Of a stretch of DNA of 64,000 nucleotides, positions 50,672 to 59,578 are shown piece after piece. Within the stretch, counting starts at the first letter, position 1; every line of letters begins with the position of its first letter. The DNA is from Streptomyces sp. GESEQ-35 (lineage in GTDB: Bacteria > Actinomycetota > Actinomycetes > Streptomycetales > Streptomycetaceae). The stretch covers positions 1-64,000 of the forward strand of contig NZ_JAFFSX010000012.1 of NCBI RefSeq assembly GCF_017948485.1, read 5' to 3'. A program made the translations under genes and the position numbers. The notes beneath the pieces were generated by a model that worked only from the letters and a program-made list of their open reading frames with translations, was not told the origin of the DNA and ran no database searches.

Positions 50672-50708
50672 CGCCGGTCCGGCCGAGGCTCAGTCGGCCG
50701 GACCGGCG
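50672..50708 (+). terminator. terminator after the first cupredoxin gene
   Basis: Perfect 15-bp stem CGCCGGTCCGGCCGA / TCGGCCGGACCGGCG with a 7-base loop, 19 bases after the stop codon. The next gene, 60 bases on, may still be reached by read-through. Confidence 0.85.
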
Positions 50709-50767
50709 CCCGCCCCATTCTCCACACCTCCGCCATACCTCGGGAACCGCTTCCAAGGAGATCCGGG

Positions 50768-51277
50768 ATGACGACCGTCACCCTGCCCACCGTCCCGCCC
50801 CCGCCGGAGTCACATGACGCGGCCACCGCGCTGCCCCTGCCCGGCCGGTACACCGTGGCCCCCGGCCGCTCGCTCGTCGAACTCACCGCCTGGTACGGCC
50901 CGTTGCCCACCCGGCGCCGGCGCATCGCCCTCGCCTCGGCCGCACTGACCGTGCCCGAGGATGGTGAACGCCCCGCCCTGCGCTTCGAGTTCGAGGGCCT
51001 CGACCGGTCCGGCGCCCCGGTCGCGCTCACCTCCGAGGACGTCGAACCCCTCGACGGCGGACGCCGGTTGCAGCTGACCGGTGACCTGGAGCTGCGCGGG
51101 ATCCTCTTCCCGGCCCTGCTGCGCCTGCGTGTGGTGGAGCATGCCGACGACCGGCTGCTCGTCGTGGGCACCGCCCGGCTGCCGTACCGGCTGCTGCGCC
51201 GGGCGACCGGGTTCCGCCTCGGCCCGCTGCGCCCGGCCACCCGGCTACGGCTGCTGGTCGCCGCGGAGTTCGCGTGA
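50768..51277 (+). CDS. YceI-like family protein
   Basis: A 169-residue protein that fits a lipocalin-like YceI beta-barrel: GRYTVAPGRSLVELTAWYG opening, antiparallel strands (RPALRFEFEGLDRSG; QLTGDLELRGILFP), then a basic tail. YceI proteins bind isoprenoid or lipophilic molecules, often near respiratory or redox genes. There is no signal peptide, so it would act in the cytosol or be exported otherwise. Its stop overlaps the start of the next cupredoxin gene by 4 bases (GTGA), so the two are coupled. Confidence 0.65.
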   Translation: MTTVTLPTVPPPPESHDAATALPLPGRYTVAPGRSLVELTAWYGPLPTRRRRIALASAALTVPEDGERPALRFEFEGLDRSGAPVALTSEDVEPLDGGRRLQLTGDLELRGILFPALLRLRVVEHADDRLLVVGTARLPYRLLRRATGFRLGPLRPATRLRLLVAAEFA

Positions 51278-51978
51278 AGGCGGCACGGTGGGCGGCCCTT
51301 TCCGCCGTACTCGCCCTCGTCACCCTCCTGATGGCCGTGCCCGGCGAGGCGTCGGCGGCCACGTACCGGGTGACGATGCAGGGGTACGCCTTCTCGCCCG
51401 CGAACCTGACCGTCCCCGCCGGGTCCACCGTGACCTGGACCAACCAGGACACGGCACCGCACGACGTGAAGACCACCTCGGGCCCGGTCTCGATCCACTC
51501 CCCCATGCTGGACAAGGGCGAGAGCTGGAGCTTCACGTTCGGCACGGCCGGTGCGTACGGCTACTACTGCACCGTGCACCCGGACATGACGGCCGGGATC
51601 ACGGTCCGGGCGGCGGCACCCGCCACCTCCGCGGCGCCCACGCCCGCCCACACGCACCAGGAGACCGGATCGGGCCGGCAGCACGACGAGCACCAGGAGA
51701 CGGCCACGGTCAGGCCGACGGCGAGCAGCAAGGCACCGGCATCGCCCTCCTCGTCCCCGACCCCGTCCATGGTCATGCCCACGAGCACCGCCGCCCCGGC
51801 CGTACCGGCGGCCTCCCCCTCGACGGCCGCGGCGGCTCCGCAGACGCAGCCCGTCGCCTCGGCGCGGCCACTGGACCCGCTGCTCCTCCTGGCCGGGATC
51901 GTCGCCGGGGTCGCCGTACTGTGCCTACTGTTGGTGGGCTCCCGGGCGGCCGCTCCGCGCGGGAGGGACGAGACCTGA
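51274..51978 (+). CDS. membrane-anchored cupredoxin
   Basis: A 234-residue protein. Signal peptide at 1-28 (cleavage near EASAA), cupredoxin domain at about 30-112 with ligands H63, C99, H102 and M105 (APHDVK; YYCTVHPDM), then a long disordered Ser/Thr/Pro/Ala spacer with His residues (HTHQETGSGRQHDEHQE), and a C-terminal membrane helix (LLLLAGIVAGVAVLCLLLVG) with a basic end. The copper domain would be held outside at the membrane on a flexible tether. It is paralogous to the cupredoxin at 49667 but lacks the duplicated C-terminal module. GTG start, coupled to the YceI-like gene. Confidence 0.85.
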   Translation: MKAARWAALSAVLALVTLLMAVPGEASAATYRVTMQGYAFSPANLTVPAGSTVTWTNQDTAPHDVKTTSGPVSIHSPMLDKGESWSFTFGTAGAYGYYCTVHPDMTAGITVRAAAPATSAAPTPAHTHQETGSGRQHDEHQETATVRPTASSKAPASPSSSPTPSMVMPTSTAAPAVPAASPSTAAAAPQTQPVASARPLDPLLLLAGIVAGVAVLCLLLVGSRAAAPRGRDET

Positions 51979-52003
51979 TCGAGAGCTGAAGAGGAGAAAC
52001 CTC

Positions 52004-52405
52004 ATGGCACCGGTGGCACGTCTGCGCAACGTCGTCCTCGACTGCCCCGATCCGCTCGCGCTGGCCCGCTTCTACGCGCAGGTCGCAGGGGGTACGCCCG
52101 AGGTGGACGAGGATGGCCCGGAGTGGGTCGTACTCCAGGTGCCCGGCGGTCCCCGGCTGGGCTTCCAGTACTCGGCCGGCTACACCCCGCCGGAGTGGCC
52201 GCGGGCGGACCGGAACGGGCAGCAGTTCCACCTGGACTTCGACGCGGGCCCCAGCTGGGCGGATGTCGACGCCGCTCAGGAGAAGGTGCTGGCGCTGGGA
52301 GCGCGGCCGTTGGACCTGGACGACCAGGGCGGCAAGAAGGACTTCCGGGTGTTCGCCGACCCGGCAGGGCATCCGTTCTGTCTGTGCACGATCCCGGAGG
52401 CCTGA
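52004..52405 (+). CDS. VOC (glyoxalase/bleomycin-resistance fold) family protein
   Basis: A 133-residue protein with the beta-alpha-beta-beta-beta fold: RLRNVVLDCPDPLALARFYAQ, WVVLQVPGGPRLGFQY, QQFHLDFDAGPSWADVDAA, FRVFADPAGHPFCLC. A metal-binding set of His and Glu residues is only partly evident (His in FHLDF, His in GHPFC). Its substrate is unknown; this family is abundant in Streptomyces. GAGGAGA lies 9 bases before the ATG at 52004. Its stop codon ends at the base just before the stop of the convergent dipeptidase-like gene (52405/52406). Confidence 0.85.
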   Translation: MAPVARLRNVVLDCPDPLALARFYAQVAGGTPEVDEDGPEWVVLQVPGGPRLGFQYSAGYTPPEWPRADRNGQQFHLDFDAGPSWADVDAAQEKVLALGARPLDLDDQGGKKDFRVFADPAGHPFCLCTIPEA

Positions 52406-53536
52406 TCACCCGTCCAAGTCGGCGATCTTCGCCGTCGACGGCTCGCGCCGCTGCTGTGCGGCGCGGGCCGTGAAGTCGGCGCTGCGGAGCACGCGCTGGA
52501 CGTTTCCCCAGGTCAGCAGGGTGATATCGGCCTCGGGCCAGCCCCGGCCGAGAAGTTCGGCGATAAGGCGCGGATAGCAGGAGGCGTCGGCGAGTTCGAG
52601 CGGGTGGGCGGTGCCGACGTCGTACGTGCCGGACAGGCCGACGCACTCGGGGCCCGCGAGCGCCCGCACATGGTCGAGGTGGTCGGCGACGTCGCGGACG
52701 GCCGGGCCGGTCTGCTTGGCCGTCAGCGGCACCATGCACAGGCCCTTGGCCCCGCCCAGCTCGGCGAGCAGCTCGTCGGGGAGGTTGGCCGGGTGCGGGC
52801 GCAGGGCGTGGGCGGCGGAACGGGTGCAGATGACGGGGGACTTGGACACCACGAAGGCACGGCGGAGGGTCTCCCCGGAGGCGCCGGAGAGGTCGGCGAG
52901 CACGCCGAGCCGGTTCATCTCCCGCAGGACCTCCTCGCCGAACCGGGTGAGCCCGGCCTCGCTCGCCCAGGACACCCCGGACAGGGTGAGGACGCGCAGA
53001 CCGAGCGCGCACAGGGAGCGCAGGATGCCGAGCGAGTCGCCGATGGCGGACGCTCTGGCGGGGCCGAGCAGGACGGAGACCCGGCCGCACCGGCGGACGT
53101 CCGTGGTCTGCCCGGCGGTGCAGGCCAGGCGCAGGCCCTCGGGGTGCGTACGGACCACTGCCCGCACCAGGTCCAGCTGCTCCAGCGTGGCGCCGACGGC
53201 CCGGTCGCCGTCCATGCCCTCGGGCAGGTGCAGCGACCAGAACAGCGCGCCCACATGCCCTTCGCGCAGCCGCGGCATGTCCGTGTCGACGGCGGCCTCA
53301 CCGGTCTCCAGGTCGTACCAGGGCAGGTGCCGCAGCGCCCACGGCAGTCCGCTGTAACCGTCGGCGACGGGATGCGCGGCGAGGATGGCGTGGGCCCGCT
53401 CCAGGGGGTCGGTGTCCGGGTCGGACACCGACACGAAGGGCTCCGCCGGGTCCGCCGGGAAGGCCTCGTCCGCGAACGGCCCGGCCGGCCCGTCGACGCC
53501 GGCCTTCGTGTGCACTTCGTCCTGGAGGTCTGCCAT
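52406..53536 (-). CDS. M19 dipeptidase-like pseudoenzyme
   Basis: A 376-residue homologue of the intact dipeptidase at 54027-55214, alignable throughout (GLPWALRH, MPRLREGHVGALFWSLHL, VADHLDHVRALAG, LIAELLGRGWPEADITLLTWGN). All six zinc-site positions are changed: His23 to Tyr61, Asp25 to Gly63, Glu126 to Ala160, His194 to Gly218, His215 to Arg239, Asp323 to Thr304 (first number in the active paralogue). The frame is open and codon use is normal, so it is kept under selection for something other than dipeptide hydrolysis. MADLQDEVHTKAG is an added N-terminal extension. Confidence 0.85.
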   Translation of the reverse strand: MADLQDEVHTKAGVDGPAGPFADEAFPADPAEPFVSVSDPDTDPLERAHAILAAHPVADGYSGLPWALRHLPWYDLETGEAAVDTDMPRLREGHVGALFWSLHLPEGMDGDRAVGATLEQLDLVRAVVRTHPEGLRLACTAGQTTDVRRCGRVSVLLGPARASAIGDSLGILRSLCALGLRVLTLSGVSWASEAGLTRFGEEVLREMNRLGVLADLSGASGETLRRAFVVSKSPVICTRSAAHALRPHPANLPDELLAELGGAKGLCMVPLTAKQTGPAVRDVADHLDHVRALAGPECVGLSGTYDVGTAHPLELADASCYPRLIAELLGRGWPEADITLLTWGNVQRVLRSADFTARAAQQRREPSTAKIADLDG

Positions 53537-53632
53537 GGCGGGCTCCGTACGTCGTGATCGTCCCGGGGGATACGGTCACCGTCGCACGACGCCGAGGGGG
53601 CTTCCTGGTGAGCGGTGCGTTCGGGGGTACGG

Positions 53633-53992
53633 CTACGGCTCCCGCGCCGCGTCGATCACGTCGTCCAGCGTCTCCCGGGACCGGACCAGGTCGGCGATCA
53701 TCCGGTCGATGCGGGCGCGCTCCTCGGAGAGGTCGGCGACCAGCCTCGGTGTGGCGATCGCCGACGGACCGCCGTCGGCGTCCCGCATACACGGCAGCAG
53801 CTGCGCGATCCTGCTGCTGTGCAGCCCGGCCGCGAACAGCTCCTGGATCCGGATGACCCGGTCGACGGCCGCCTCCGGGTAGTCCCGGTGCCCACCGCGC
53901 GTCCGCTCGGCCCGCAGCAGCCCCTGGGCCTCGTAGTAGCGCAGCGACCGCTCGCTCACACCGGTGCGCCGGGCCAGTTCACCGATCCGCAT
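53633..53992 (-). CDS. MerR-family transcriptional regulator
   Basis: A 119-residue regulator. The winged-helix MRIGELARRTGVSERSLRYYEAQGLL is a textbook MerR DNA-binding domain, followed by a coiled-coil dimerisation helix (LVADLSEERARIDRMIADLV). It lacks the Cys pattern of metal-sensing members and has no large effector domain, so the signal is unknown. It lies between the two M19 genes and may control either, but the spacing to the intact dipeptidase (34 bases, downstream) suggests co-transcription with that operon. Confidence 0.9.
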   Translation of the reverse strand: MRIGELARRTGVSERSLRYYEAQGLLRAERTRGGHRDYPEAAVDRVIRIQELFAAGLHSSRIAQLLPCMRDADGGPSAIATPRLVADLSEERARIDRMIADLVRSRETLDDVIDAAREP

Positions 53993-54026
53993 ACTGCCTC
54001 CGCAGGGTCTCGGGGGGACTCGGCGA

Positions 54027-55214
54027 TCAACCGTCCAGCTCGCCGATGGTCGCGTTGGACGGCCCCCGCGTCGCCCGGAGGTCGCGGGCCACGTCCTCGG
54101 CGGCGCCGAGCACCCGTACCGCGTTCTGCCAGGTCAGCTTGGTGAGGTCGGCCTTCGACCAGCCGCGGTCCAGGAGCTCCGCGATCAGGTTCGGGTAGCC
54201 GGAGACATCGCTGAGGCCGTCGGGGGTGAAGGCCGTGCCGTCGTAGTCGCCGCCGATGCCGAGGTGGTCGATGCCGGCGACCTCGCGCATGTGGTCGAGG
54301 TGGTCGGCGACCGTGGACACGGTGGCGACAGGGCGCGGGGTCCGCTCCTCGAAGTCACGGTGGACCTTCATCGCCTCGGGCGTGGTGGCGAGGTGGTGGA
54401 AGCCGTGCGCGCGCATGTTGTCGTCCGCGGCGGCCGTCCAGTCCACGGCCGCCTGGAGCACGAACTTCGGCACGAACGTCACCATCGCCATGCCGCCGTT
54501 GCCGGCCAGCCGCTCCAGCACGTCGTCGGGGATGTTGCGCGGGTGGTCGCAGACGGCCCGCGACGACGAGTGGGAGAAGATCACCGGCGCCAGGGTCGCG
54601 TCCATCGCGTCCCGCATCGTCGTCGCCGCCACGTGCGAGAGGTCGACGAGCATGCCCTCGCGGTTCATCTCCCGCACCACCGCACGGCCGAAGGCCGACA
54701 GGCCGCCGACGCCGGGCTCGTCCGTCGCCGAGTCCGCCCAGTCCACGTTGTCGTTGTGGGTGAGGGTCATGTAGCGCACGCCGAGCGCGGACAACGCCCG
54801 TAGCGTGGCGAGGGAGTTGGCGATGGAGTGGCCGCCTTCGGCGCCCATCAGCGAGGCGATACGGCCCTCCGCGCGCGCCGCCTCCATGTCGGCGGCCGTC
54901 GTCGCGGGCTTCAGGTCCTTCGGATAGCGGGCCAGCAACTGCCGTACGCAGTCGATCTGTTCCAGCGTCGCCGCGACCGGTTCGGGCTGGTCGGCGCGGA
55001 CGTACACCGACCAGTACTGGGCACCGACGCCGCCCTCGCGCAGCCGCGGGATGTCGGTGTGCAGATGGGCGTTCTGGTGGGTGGCGATGTCGCGGGCGTC
55101 GAGGTCGTAGCGGACCTGCTCGCGCAGCGCCCAGGGCAGGTCGTTGTGCCCGTCGACGACCGGGAAGTCGCGCAGGAGTTCCCGGGCTGCCTCCAGCGAG
55201 CTCACGGCCGTCAC
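54027..55214 (-). CDS. membrane dipeptidase (M19, renal dipeptidase family)
   Basis: A 395-residue zinc dipeptidase with an intact binuclear site: H23 and D25 in VVDGHNDLPWAL, bridging E126 in MGAEGGHSI, H194 in DLSHVAATT, H215 in FSHSSSRA and D323 in GIGGDYDG. It hydrolyses a range of dipeptides, some with D-residues. No signal peptide is seen, so it is cytosolic. The GTG at 55214 overlaps the purE stop by 4 bases, placing it at the end of the purK-purE series. Active paralogue of the pseudoenzyme at 52406. Confidence 0.93.
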   Translation of the reverse strand: MTAVSSLEAARELLRDFPVVDGHNDLPWALREQVRYDLDARDIATHQNAHLHTDIPRLREGGVGAQYWSVYVRADQPEPVAATLEQIDCVRQLLARYPKDLKPATTAADMEAARAEGRIASLMGAEGGHSIANSLATLRALSALGVRYMTLTHNDNVDWADSATDEPGVGGLSAFGRAVVREMNREGMLVDLSHVAATTMRDAMDATLAPVIFSHSSSRAVCDHPRNIPDDVLERLAGNGGMAMVTFVPKFVLQAAVDWTAAADDNMRAHGFHHLATTPEAMKVHRDFEERTPRPVATVSTVADHLDHMREVAGIDHLGIGGDYDGTAFTPDGLSDVSGYPNLIAELLDRGWSKADLTKLTWQNAVRVLGAAEDVARDLRATRGPSNATIGELDG

Positions 55215-55732
55215 TTTCCGAAACCGAAGCCGTTGGCGCCCTCGACCTTGGCGCGCAGGCGCCGGCCCTTCTCGGCGGCCTGGTCGTTCAGCTCCTGCTG
55301 GAACTCACGCATCCGGCCGAGGAGTTCCTCGTCGTGCACGGCGAGGATGCGGGCGGCGAGGAGACCGGCGTTGCGCGCGCCGGCCACGGAGACCGTGGCG
55401 ACCGGGACACCGGCCGGCATCTGCACGATGGACAACAGCGAGTCCATGCCGTCCAGGTACTTCAGCGGGACGGGGACGCCGATGACCGGGAGGGGGGTCA
55501 CGGAGGCGAGCATGCCCGGGAGGTGGGCGGCGCCGCCCGCCCCCGCGATGATCGCCTTGAGACCCCGCTCGGCGGCCTGCTCCCCGTACGCGACCATCTC
55601 GCGCGGCATCCGGTGCGCGGAGACGACGTCGACCTCGTACGCGATCTCGAACTCGTCGAGGGCCTGCGCGGCGGCCTCCATGACGGGCCAGTCGGAGTCC
55701 GAACCCATGACGATGCCAACAACTGGGCTCAT
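55211..55732 (-). CDS. purE: N5-carboxyaminoimidazole ribonucleotide mutase
   Basis: A 173-residue enzyme of purine synthesis, converting N5-CAIR to CAIR. Typical motifs: GIVMGSDSDWPVMEAAAQAL, DVVSAHRMPREM (active-site His) and AGAGGAAHLPGMLAS. It starts at ATG 55732, overlapping the purK stop by 4 bases (ATGA); its own stop overlaps the dipeptidase start. The C-terminal extension NDQAAEKGRRLRAK is usual for actinobacteria. Confidence 0.97.
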   Translation of the reverse strand: MSPVVGIVMGSDSDWPVMEAAAQALDEFEIAYEVDVVSAHRMPREMVAYGEQAAERGLKAIIAGAGGAAHLPGMLASVTPLPVIGVPVPLKYLDGMDSLLSIVQMPAGVPVATVSVAGARNAGLLAARILAVHDEELLGRMREFQQELNDQAAEKGRRLRAKVEGANGFGFGK

Positions 55733-56868
55733 TCGGTGATCGTGCCTCTCAGATAGCCGGCAGCGTGACGGGCGCGCTCCAGCACGTCGTCCAGGTCGTC
55801 GCCGTAAGTGTTGACGTGACCCACCTTGCGGCCGGGCTTCACGTCCTTGCCGTACATGTGGATCTTGAGCTGGGGGTCGCGGGCCATGGTGTGCAGGTAC
55901 GCGTAGTACATGTCGGGGTAGTCGCCGCCGAGGACGTTGACCATGACGGTCCACTTGGCGCGGGGCCGCGGGTCGCCGAGGGGGAGGTCGAGCACGGCCC
56001 GCACATGGTTGGCGAACTGGGACGTGATGGCCCCGTCCTGGGTCCAGTGACCGGAGTTGTGGGGGCGCATGGCCAGTTCGTTGACGAGTATGCGGCCGTC
56101 GCGGGTCTGGAACAGCTCGACGGCGAGATGGCCGACGACGTCCAGGTCCTTGGCGATACGCAGCGCCATCTCCTCGGCGCGCAGGGCGAGATGACGGTCG
56201 AGGCCGGGGGCGGGCGCGATGACGGTGTCGCAGACGCCGTCGACCTGACGGGACTCCACGACGGGGTACGCGACCGCCTGGCCGTGCGGCGACCGTACGA
56301 CGTTCGCGGCCAGCTCCCGTACGAAGTCGACCTTCTCCTCGGCGAGGACGGGCACGCCGGCGCGGAAGGGCTCGGCGGCTTCCTCGATGGTCCGTACGAC
56401 CCACACGCCCTTGCCGTCGTAGCCGCCGCGGACGGTCTTGAGGACGACCGGGAAGCCGTCGCCCTCTCCGGCGAACGCGGCGACGTCCTCCGTGTCCCTG
56501 ACGATGCGGTGCCGTGGGCAGGGCACGCCGATCGCGTCGAGCTTCGCGCGCATCACGCCCTTGTCCTGGGCGTGCTGGAGCGCGTCGGGGCCGGGGCGGA
56601 CGGGGATGCCGTCCGCTTCGAGGGCCCGCAGATGCTCCGTCGGGACGTGCTCGTGATCGAAGGTGATCACGTCACAGCCGCGTGCGAAGGCGCGCAGCGT
56701 GTCCAGGTCGCGATAGTCGCCGATGACGACATCGCTGACGACCTGCGCCGCGGAATCCTGAGGGGTGTCACTGAGGAGCTTGAACCTGATGCCTAGCGGG
56801 ATGCCTGCCTCGTGTGTCATACGAGCGAGCTGGCCTCCGCCGACCATGCCGACTACCGGGAACGTCAC
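55729..56868 (-). CDS. purK: N5-carboxyaminoimidazole ribonucleotide synthase
   Basis: A 379-residue ATP-grasp enzyme making N5-CAIR from AIR, ATP and bicarbonate, the step before PurE. It begins with FPVVGMVGGGQLARMTHEAG (nucleotide-fold start) and contains ITFDHEHVPTEHL, FPVVLKTVRGGYDGKGVW (ATP-grasp), and VNELAMRPHNSGHWTQDGAITSQF (active-site end). ATG or GTG at 56868 opens MTFPVVG. First gene of the purK-purE-dipeptidase-merR series, divergent from the GtrA gene across 145 bases. Confidence 0.97.
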   Translation of the reverse strand: MTFPVVGMVGGGQLARMTHEAGIPLGIRFKLLSDTPQDSAAQVVSDVVIGDYRDLDTLRAFARGCDVITFDHEHVPTEHLRALEADGIPVRPGPDALQHAQDKGVMRAKLDAIGVPCPRHRIVRDTEDVAAFAGEGDGFPVVLKTVRGGYDGKGVWVVRTIEEAAEPFRAGVPVLAEEKVDFVRELAANVVRSPHGQAVAYPVVESRQVDGVCDTVIAPAPGLDRHLALRAEEMALRIAKDLDVVGHLAVELFQTRDGRILVNELAMRPHNSGHWTQDGAITSQFANHVRAVLDLPLGDPRPRAKWTVMVNVLGGDYPDMYYAYLHTMARDPQLKIHMYGKDVKPGRKVGHVNTYGDDLDDVLERARHAAGYLRGTITE

Positions 56869-57013
56869 GACCCCAGGGTATCGGTCACGCCACCGCGGCC
56901 GGATTCCGCGCCTTTCCCAAGGCTTTCCGCTGCCTTTCCCCTGGGTGTGCTCCGGCCCACAGGCGTTTGCAATGGGGGGTGGTTAGCATGGCTGCGTTGA
57001 CGAAATCCGACTG

Positions 57014-57595
57014 ATGGGGGCCTGCACGACCATGGGACATGGTTCCTCGGGGCTTCATTCGGCCCCCCAAGCGCTGCGACAGCGCATCGACCGGCTCGTG
57101 CGTGAGATCGCCAAGTTCGGGGCGGTGGGTGGCGCGGGGCTCCTGGTCAACCTCCTCGTGTTCAACCTGGTACGGCATGTCACCGACCTCCAGGTGGTGC
57201 GGGCGAGCGTCATCGCGACGGTGGTGGCGATCGTCTTCAACTACGTCGGGTTCCGTTACTTCACGTACCGCGACCGTGACAAGAGCCGCCGCACCAAGGA
57301 ACTGACCTTGTTCCTGCTGTTCAGCGTGGTCGGCCTCGTCATCGAGAACGGCGTGCTCTACGCGGCGACCTACGGCTTCGGCTGGGACAGCCCCCTCCAG
57401 AGCAACATCTTCAAGTTCCTCGGCATCGGCGTCGCCACCCTCTTCCGCTTCTGGTCGTACCGCACCTGGGTCTTCAAGACCCTCCCGGCCAAAGAGGCCA
57501 TCTCCGACGCGGAATCGTTCCTGACGGAGCAGCGCAAGGGTTCACCCACCGAGGAGCGGCCCGCACCTGCGGCTGCCGGCCGCCGCTCCGCGTAA
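57014..57595 (+). CDS. GtrA family membrane protein
   Basis: A 193-residue protein with four membrane helices at about 35-55, 65-85, 98-120 and 130-152 (KFGAVGGAGLLVNLLVFNLV; FNYVGFRYFTYRDRDKS; LTLFLLFSVVGLVIENGVLY; FLGIGVATLFRFWSYRTWVF). GtrA-like proteins flip or handle lipid-linked sugars during polysaccharide decoration, matching the wall-glycan theme of the region. A second possible start is ATG 57032 (MGHGSSG). It converges on the kinase gene with only 17 bases between stops. Confidence 0.88.
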   Translation: MGACTTMGHGSSGLHSAPQALRQRIDRLVREIAKFGAVGGAGLLVNLLVFNLVRHVTDLQVVRASVIATVVAIVFNYVGFRYFTYRDRDKSRRTKELTLFLLFSVVGLVIENGVLYAATYGFGWDSPLQSNIFKFLGIGVATLFRFWSYRTWVFKTLPAKEAISDAESFLTEQRKGSPTEERPAPAAAGRRSA

Positions 57596-57612
57596 TCACG
57601 CCGAGCCCCCGG

Positions 57613-58887
57613 CTACCGAACCGTCGGCTCGGATTCCCCCGCCCCCGACTTCTCCGTGGCCGTACGGGACAGGAACAACCCGAACACCGGCGGCGCGGCC
57701 TGAAGCATCTCCAGTCGCCCCCCGTCGGCCTCCGCCAGATCCCGCGCCACCGCAAGACCGATCCCCGTGGAGTTCCGCCCGCTGATCGCCCGCTCGAAGA
57801 TCCGCGCCCCGAGATCGGCAGGCACCCCCGGCCCCTCGTCCGTCACCTCGACCACGGCCTGGTTACCGGTGACACGCGTACGCAGCGCGACCGTGCCGCC
57901 GCCGTGCATGAGGGAGTTCTCGATCAGCGCGGCCAGCACCTGTGCCACCGCACCCGGCGTCCCCACGGCGTGCAGATGCCGTTTGCCCGAGCTGACGATC
58001 GCCCGCCCCACACTGCGGTACGCGGGCCGCCACTCGGCGAGCTGCTGCTGGATGACCTCGTCGAGGTCGAAGGTGACGGCGGAGCCGGTACGGGGGTCGC
58101 GGGAGTTCGTGAGCAGCCGCTCGACCACGTCCGTGAGACGTTCCACCTGCGCCAGCGCGATCGTGGCCTCCTCCTTCACCGTGTGCGGATCGTCGGTGAG
58201 GGTGATCTCCTCCAGCCGCATGGACAGCGCGGTGAGCGGTGTACGGAGCTGATGGGAGGCGTCGGCGGCCAGCCGGCGTTCGGCGGTCAGCATGCGGGCG
58301 ATCCGCTCGGCGGATCCGTCCAGCACATCCGCGACCCGGTCCAGCTCCGGGACGCCGTACCGCTTGTGCCGGGGCCGCGGATCACCCGACCCGAGCCGTT
58401 CGGCGGTCTCGGCGAGGTCGGTGAGCGGTGAGGCTAGCCGATTGGCCTGCCGTACGGCGAGCAGCACCGCGGCGACCACCGCAAGCAACGCCACCGCCGC
58501 GATGATCAGCAACGTCCGCCAGACCTCACGGGTCACCACGGAACGCGGCTCCTGGACGGTGACCGTCTCCTTCTGCTCGCCCGTGCGCGTGGCGCTGATG
58601 GTGTCGCCGGAGGGCTTGGTGCCGATCTCGATGGGCTTCTCACCCGGGATCCGGATCACGGCGTAGCGCTCCGCAGGCACCTGCTCCCGCAGCACGTCCG
58701 CCGTGACGGCCCCGGTGGCGATCAGCCGGCTGTCCACGATGCTGGCGAGCCGGATCGCCTCGGAGTCCACCCGCTCCTGCGCGGTGCTGCTGATCGTCCG
58801 GGTCTCGACGATCACGAGGGAGACGCCGAAGACGGCGATCACGACGAGCACCACGGCGAGCGTGGACTGGATCAGTCGACGGCGCAT
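57613..58887 (-). CDS. two-component sensor histidine kinase
   Basis: A 424-residue membrane kinase. Membrane helices at about 9-27 and 125-147 flank a ~95-residue outside sensor domain. A HAMP linker follows (RQANRLASPLTDLAETAERLG), then the DHp domain with phospho-His212 in ADASHQLRTPLTALSM and the ATPase with N box IENSLMHGGG and G box DEGPGVPADLG. It phosphorylates the response regulator encoded 13 bases upstream. The sensed signal is unknown; the outer domain has no Cys or obvious binding motif. Confidence 0.93.
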   Translation of the reverse strand: MRRRLIQSTLAVVLVVIAVFGVSLVIVETRTISSTAQERVDSEAIRLASIVDSRLIATGAVTADVLREQVPAERYAVIRIPGEKPIEIGTKPSGDTISATRTGEQKETVTVQEPRSVVTREVWRTLLIIAAVALLAVVAAVLLAVRQANRLASPLTDLAETAERLGSGDPRPRHKRYGVPELDRVADVLDGSAERIARMLTAERRLAADASHQLRTPLTALSMRLEEITLTDDPHTVKEEATIALAQVERLTDVVERLLTNSRDPRTGSAVTFDLDEVIQQQLAEWRPAYRSVGRAIVSSGKRHLHAVGTPGAVAQVLAALIENSLMHGGGTVALRTRVTGNQAVVEVTDEGPGVPADLGARIFERAISGRNSTGIGLAVARDLAEADGGRLEMLQAAPPVFGLFLSRTATEKSGAGESEPTVR

Positions 58888-58900
58888 GGAAGCTGGTTAC

Positions 58901-59578
<678 letters not shown>

